Positions 6,779 to 8,298 of a stretch of 8,298 bases of DNA are shown one piece after another. Made by a program: the position numbers and the translations under genes. Each line of letters starts with the position of its first letter. Position 1 is the first letter of the stretch. Source of the DNA: Pseudomonadota bacterium (GTDB lineage Bacteria > Pseudomonadota > Alphaproteobacteria > Sphingomonadales > Sphingomonadaceae); NCBI GenBank assembly GCA_023433445.1, contig JAEZCS010000041.1, positions 1 through 8,298 of the forward strand, read 5' to 3'. Below the pieces are notes generated by a model, which was not told the origin of the DNA, made no database searches, and saw nothing but the letters and a program-made list of their open reading frames with translations.

Positions 6779-7891
6779 TTAGAAGACAACAACCGAACGG
6801 ATGCTCTTGCCGGCATGCATCAGGTCAAAAGCGGTGTTGATCTCCTCAAGGCCCATGACATGGGTGATCATGGGGTCGATTTCGATCTTGCCCGCCATGT
6901 ACATGTCGACGATCTTGGGAACGTCGGTCCGCCCCTTCGCTCCGCCGAACGCGGTGCCGCGCCAGTTGCGGCCCGTGACCAGCTGGAACGGACGCGTCGA
7001 GATTTCCTTGCCAGCCTCGGCCACGCCGATGATGATCGACGTGCCCCAACCGCGATGGCATGCCTCCAGCGCCGTGCGCATCACTTCGGTATTGCCGGTC
7101 GCATCGAACGTGAAGTCGGCGCCGCCGTCGGTCATCTCCACCACCTTCGCCACCGTTTCTTCGCGCGAAAGTCCCTTTGAATTGAGGAAATCGGTCATGC
7201 CGAACTTGCGGCCCCATTCCTCACGGTCGGGATTGATGTCGACGCCGATGATCTGGTTGGCCCCGGCAAGGCGTGCGCCCTGGATCACGTTGAGCCCGAT
7301 GCCGCCGAGGCCAAAGACCACGACATTGTCGCCGACCTGAACCTTGGCCGTATTGATGACCGCTCCCACCCCTGTCGTGACGCCGCAGCCGATGTAGCAG
7401 CTGGACTGAAAAGGGGCGTCCTCCCGGATTTTCGCCACCGCAATCTCGGGCAGGACGGTGAAGTTGGAGAAGGTCGAGCAGCCCATATAGTGGAAGATCG
7501 GCTGCCCCTTGTAGGAAAAGCGCGTCGTTCCGTCGGGCATCAACCCCTTCCCCTGCGTCGCGCGGATCGCGGTGCACAGGTTCGTCTTGCCAGACAGGCA
7601 GCTTTTGCACTGGCGGCATTCCGGCGTGTAGAGGGGGATCACATGATCGCCCGGCTTTACGCTGGTAACACCCGGCCCGACCTCGCGCACGATGCCTGCC
7701 CCCTCATGACCCAGGATCGAGGGGAAGATGCCCTCGCTGTCGAAACCATCCAGCGTATAGGCATCGGTATGACAGATGCCGGTTGCCATGATTTCCACCA
7801 GGACCTCACCTGAGCGTGGCCCTTCCAGATCGACCTCAACGATCTCGAGGGGCTTTTTCGCTTCAAAGGCGACAGCAGCGCGCGTTTTCAT
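6779..7891 (-). CDS. frmA: S-(hydroxymethyl)glutathione dehydrogenase / class III alcohol dehydrogenase
   Basis: This cytosolic zinc enzyme oxidises S-hydroxymethylglutathione to S-formylglutathione with NAD+. The class III family is also known to reduce S-nitrosoglutathione. The 370 residues are the usual length. Catalytic zinc ligands are Cys40 (ATGICHTD), His62 (GHEGAG) and Cys169 (SSCYIGCG). The structural zinc site is Cys92, Cys95, Cys98 and Cys106. The Rossmann motif GLGGIG is at 194-199, with Asp218 in GVDIN for NAD ribose binding. The class III segment TRFSYKGQPIFHYMGCSTFS is intact. The frame stays open 22 codons further upstream, but the start at 7891 (MKTRAAVAFEAKKPLEIVEVD) matches the family N-terminus and has AAGGA about eight bases upstream. 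The upstream extension does not look like family sequence. This is the first gene of the minus-strand operon and faces a divergent LysR-type regulator. Confidence 0.97.
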   Translation of the reverse strand: MKTRAAVAFEAKKPLEIVEVDLEGPRSGEVLVEIMATGICHTDAYTLDGFDSEGIFPSILGHEGAGIVREVGPGVTSVKPGDHVIPLYTPECRQCKSCLSGKTNLCTAIRATQGKGLMPDGTTRFSYKGQPIFHYMGCSTFSNFTVLPEIAVAKIREDAPFQSSCYIGCGVTTGVGAVINTAKVQVGDNVVVFGLGGIGLNVIQGARLAGANQIIGVDINPDREEWGRKFGMTDFLNSKGLSREETVAKVVEMTDGGADFTFDATGNTEVMRTALEACHRGWGTSIIIGVAEAGKEISTRPFQLVTGRNWRGTAFGGAKGRTDVPKIVDMYMAGKIEIDPMITHVMGLEEINTAFDLMHAGKSIRSVVVF

Positions 7892-8060
7892 TGCTTGTTC
7901 CTTGCCATCAAGAGTGCCGGACGAGGCCTCGGAGTTTGGGATGCCCGGCTGATGCACGAGCTGCCGAACGACCTCGCCATTCTGACAACGCTCTAGCCCT
8001 TTTCCCTTGGTGTGATAATATGTTGTTTTGGAAATTCATTATTTCATAATTGGGATAATC
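7892..8060. promoter_or_regulatory. Divergent frmA / LysR-regulator intergenic region
   Basis: This 169-base gap should carry the promoters of both genes. Positions 8011-8060 are strikingly AT-rich compared with the rest of the window. On the plus strand TGTGATAAT (8011-8019) resembles an extended -10 box. On the minus strand the same spot reads TATTAT (8020-8015). No good -35 box is seen for either. An inverted repeat ATTAT-TTC-ATAAT (8038-8050) just before the regulator start is a candidate regulator binding site. A perfect 10-base palindrome, CGAGGCCTCG (7922-7931), lies 31 bases upstream of the frmA start. All of these are pattern-based guesses. Confidence 0.45.
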
Positions 8061-8264
8061 ATGTCGAGTTGGGACGGCATCGACGAGTTCATCAGCGTAG
8101 CTACGGCAGGCTCCTTCACGCTGGGAGCAAAAGCGTTGGGCGTTTCCACGACACATGTCAGCCGCTCGATCATGGCGCTGGAGCAGCGCGTGCAAGCCCA
8201 ACTGTTCAATCGCACGACCAGGACGGTGAAACTGACCGACACCGGCCGCGTGTTTTTTGTAAGG
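8061..8264 (+). CDS. LysR-family transcriptional regulator, N-terminal part only (cut at contig end)
   Basis: The visible residues are a LysR-type winged helix-turn-helix: MSSWDGIDEFISVATAGSFT, then GAKALGVSTTHVSRSIMALEQRV, LFNRTTRTVKLTDTGRVFF. Full family members have about 300 residues; here about 68 remain. The usual linker helix after the GRVFF-type segment is missing, because the sequence turns into an adapter-like stretch at 8265. The in-frame TGA at 8283-8285 lies in that stretch and is not a real stop. The last codons (TTT TTT GTA AGG) are unlike the GC-rich codon use before them, so true sequence may end slightly earlier. The start at 8061 is chosen over an ATG at 8028 because it fits the family N-terminus and has GGGA six bases upstream. 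Divergent placement beside frmA suggests it controls the formaldehyde operon. Confidence 0.85.
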
Positions 8265-8298
8265 CTGTGTCTTATAAACATCTGACGCAGCCGACGAC
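8265..8298. other. Transposase-library (Nextera-type) adapter remnant at contig end
   Basis: Positions 8265-8283 match the Tn5 mosaic-end adapter CTGTCTCTTATACACATCT at 17 of 19 bases. Positions 8284-8297 match the attached read-1 adapter tail GACGCTGCCGACGA at 13 of 14. The tail is a synthetic sequence found in library kits, not part of natural Tn5, so contamination is far more likely than a transposon end. The adapter sequences are recalled from memory. The three mismatches would fit low-quality read ends. Confidence 0.9.

Noticed and set aside
5819..7180. A 453-codon open frame on the plus strand, antisense to fghA and frmA
   Set aside because: It has no recognisable domain and runs across two certain enzymes and their junction. 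It is a codon-bias shadow.
7892..7957. A 22-codon N-terminal extension of frmA starting at 7957
   Set aside because: The family N-terminus begins at 7891 with a good ribosome binding site. The extension has no family resemblance.
8028..8060. An upstream ATG for the LysR-type regulator
   Set aside because: The extra residues MEIHYFIIGII are encoded by AT-rich intergenic sequence. The start at 8061 fits the family and has GGGA upstream.
8265..8283. Tn5 mosaic-end-like sequence as evidence of a transposon
   Set aside because: It is followed directly by the synthetic library-adapter tail and sits at the very end of the sequence, so contamination explains it better.

Overview
The window is GC-rich bacterial DNA with high-GC codon use. 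Gene content and protein sequences fit an alphaproteobacterium, most likely a sphingomonad (Sphingomonas/Sphingobium type). That placement is by recognition of protein style, not by a database search. The last 34 bases look like a sequencing adapter, so the right edge is probably a contig end of a draft assembly.

Left half, plus strand: a 131-base leader precedes a full-length phosphoenolpyruvate synthase gene (132-2567). One base after its stop begins a gene for an 858-residue cation-translocating P-type ATPase (2569-5145). The two are almost certainly co-transcribed and translationally coupled. Together they suggest a unit linking gluconeogenic PEP formation with ATP-driven ion transport. 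The biological reason is not evident, and the ATPase membrane-site residues do not match the classical calcium pump.

Right half, minus strand, read right to left: a glutathione-dependent formaldehyde detoxification operon. The order is frmA (7891-6779), a 31-codon small ORF with a strong ribosome binding site (6751-6656), S-formylglutathione hydrolase (6652-5807), a ketosteroid-isomerase-related NTF2-fold protein (5755-5351), and a doubtful small ORF that overlaps it by ATGA (5354-5157). Formaldehyde and glutathione form S-hydroxymethylglutathione spontaneously. FrmA oxidises this to S-formylglutathione, and the hydrolase releases formate and glutathione. The two transcription units converge on 5146-5350, which holds a GC-rich stem-loop.

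Divergent from frmA, across a 169-base AT-rich gap, starts a LysR-type regulator (8061 onward). Only its DNA-binding domain is present before the adapter-like sequence interrupts it, so its apparent stop codon is artificial. It is the natural candidate regulator of the frm operon.

I see no mobile element, CRISPR array, tRNA or rRNA, and no convincing wholly new system. The items most worth a second look are the adapter artefact, the small ORF inside the frm operon, the unusual ion-site residues of the ATPase, the PEP synthase/ATPase coupling, and a possible frameshifted small gene at 5157-5354.
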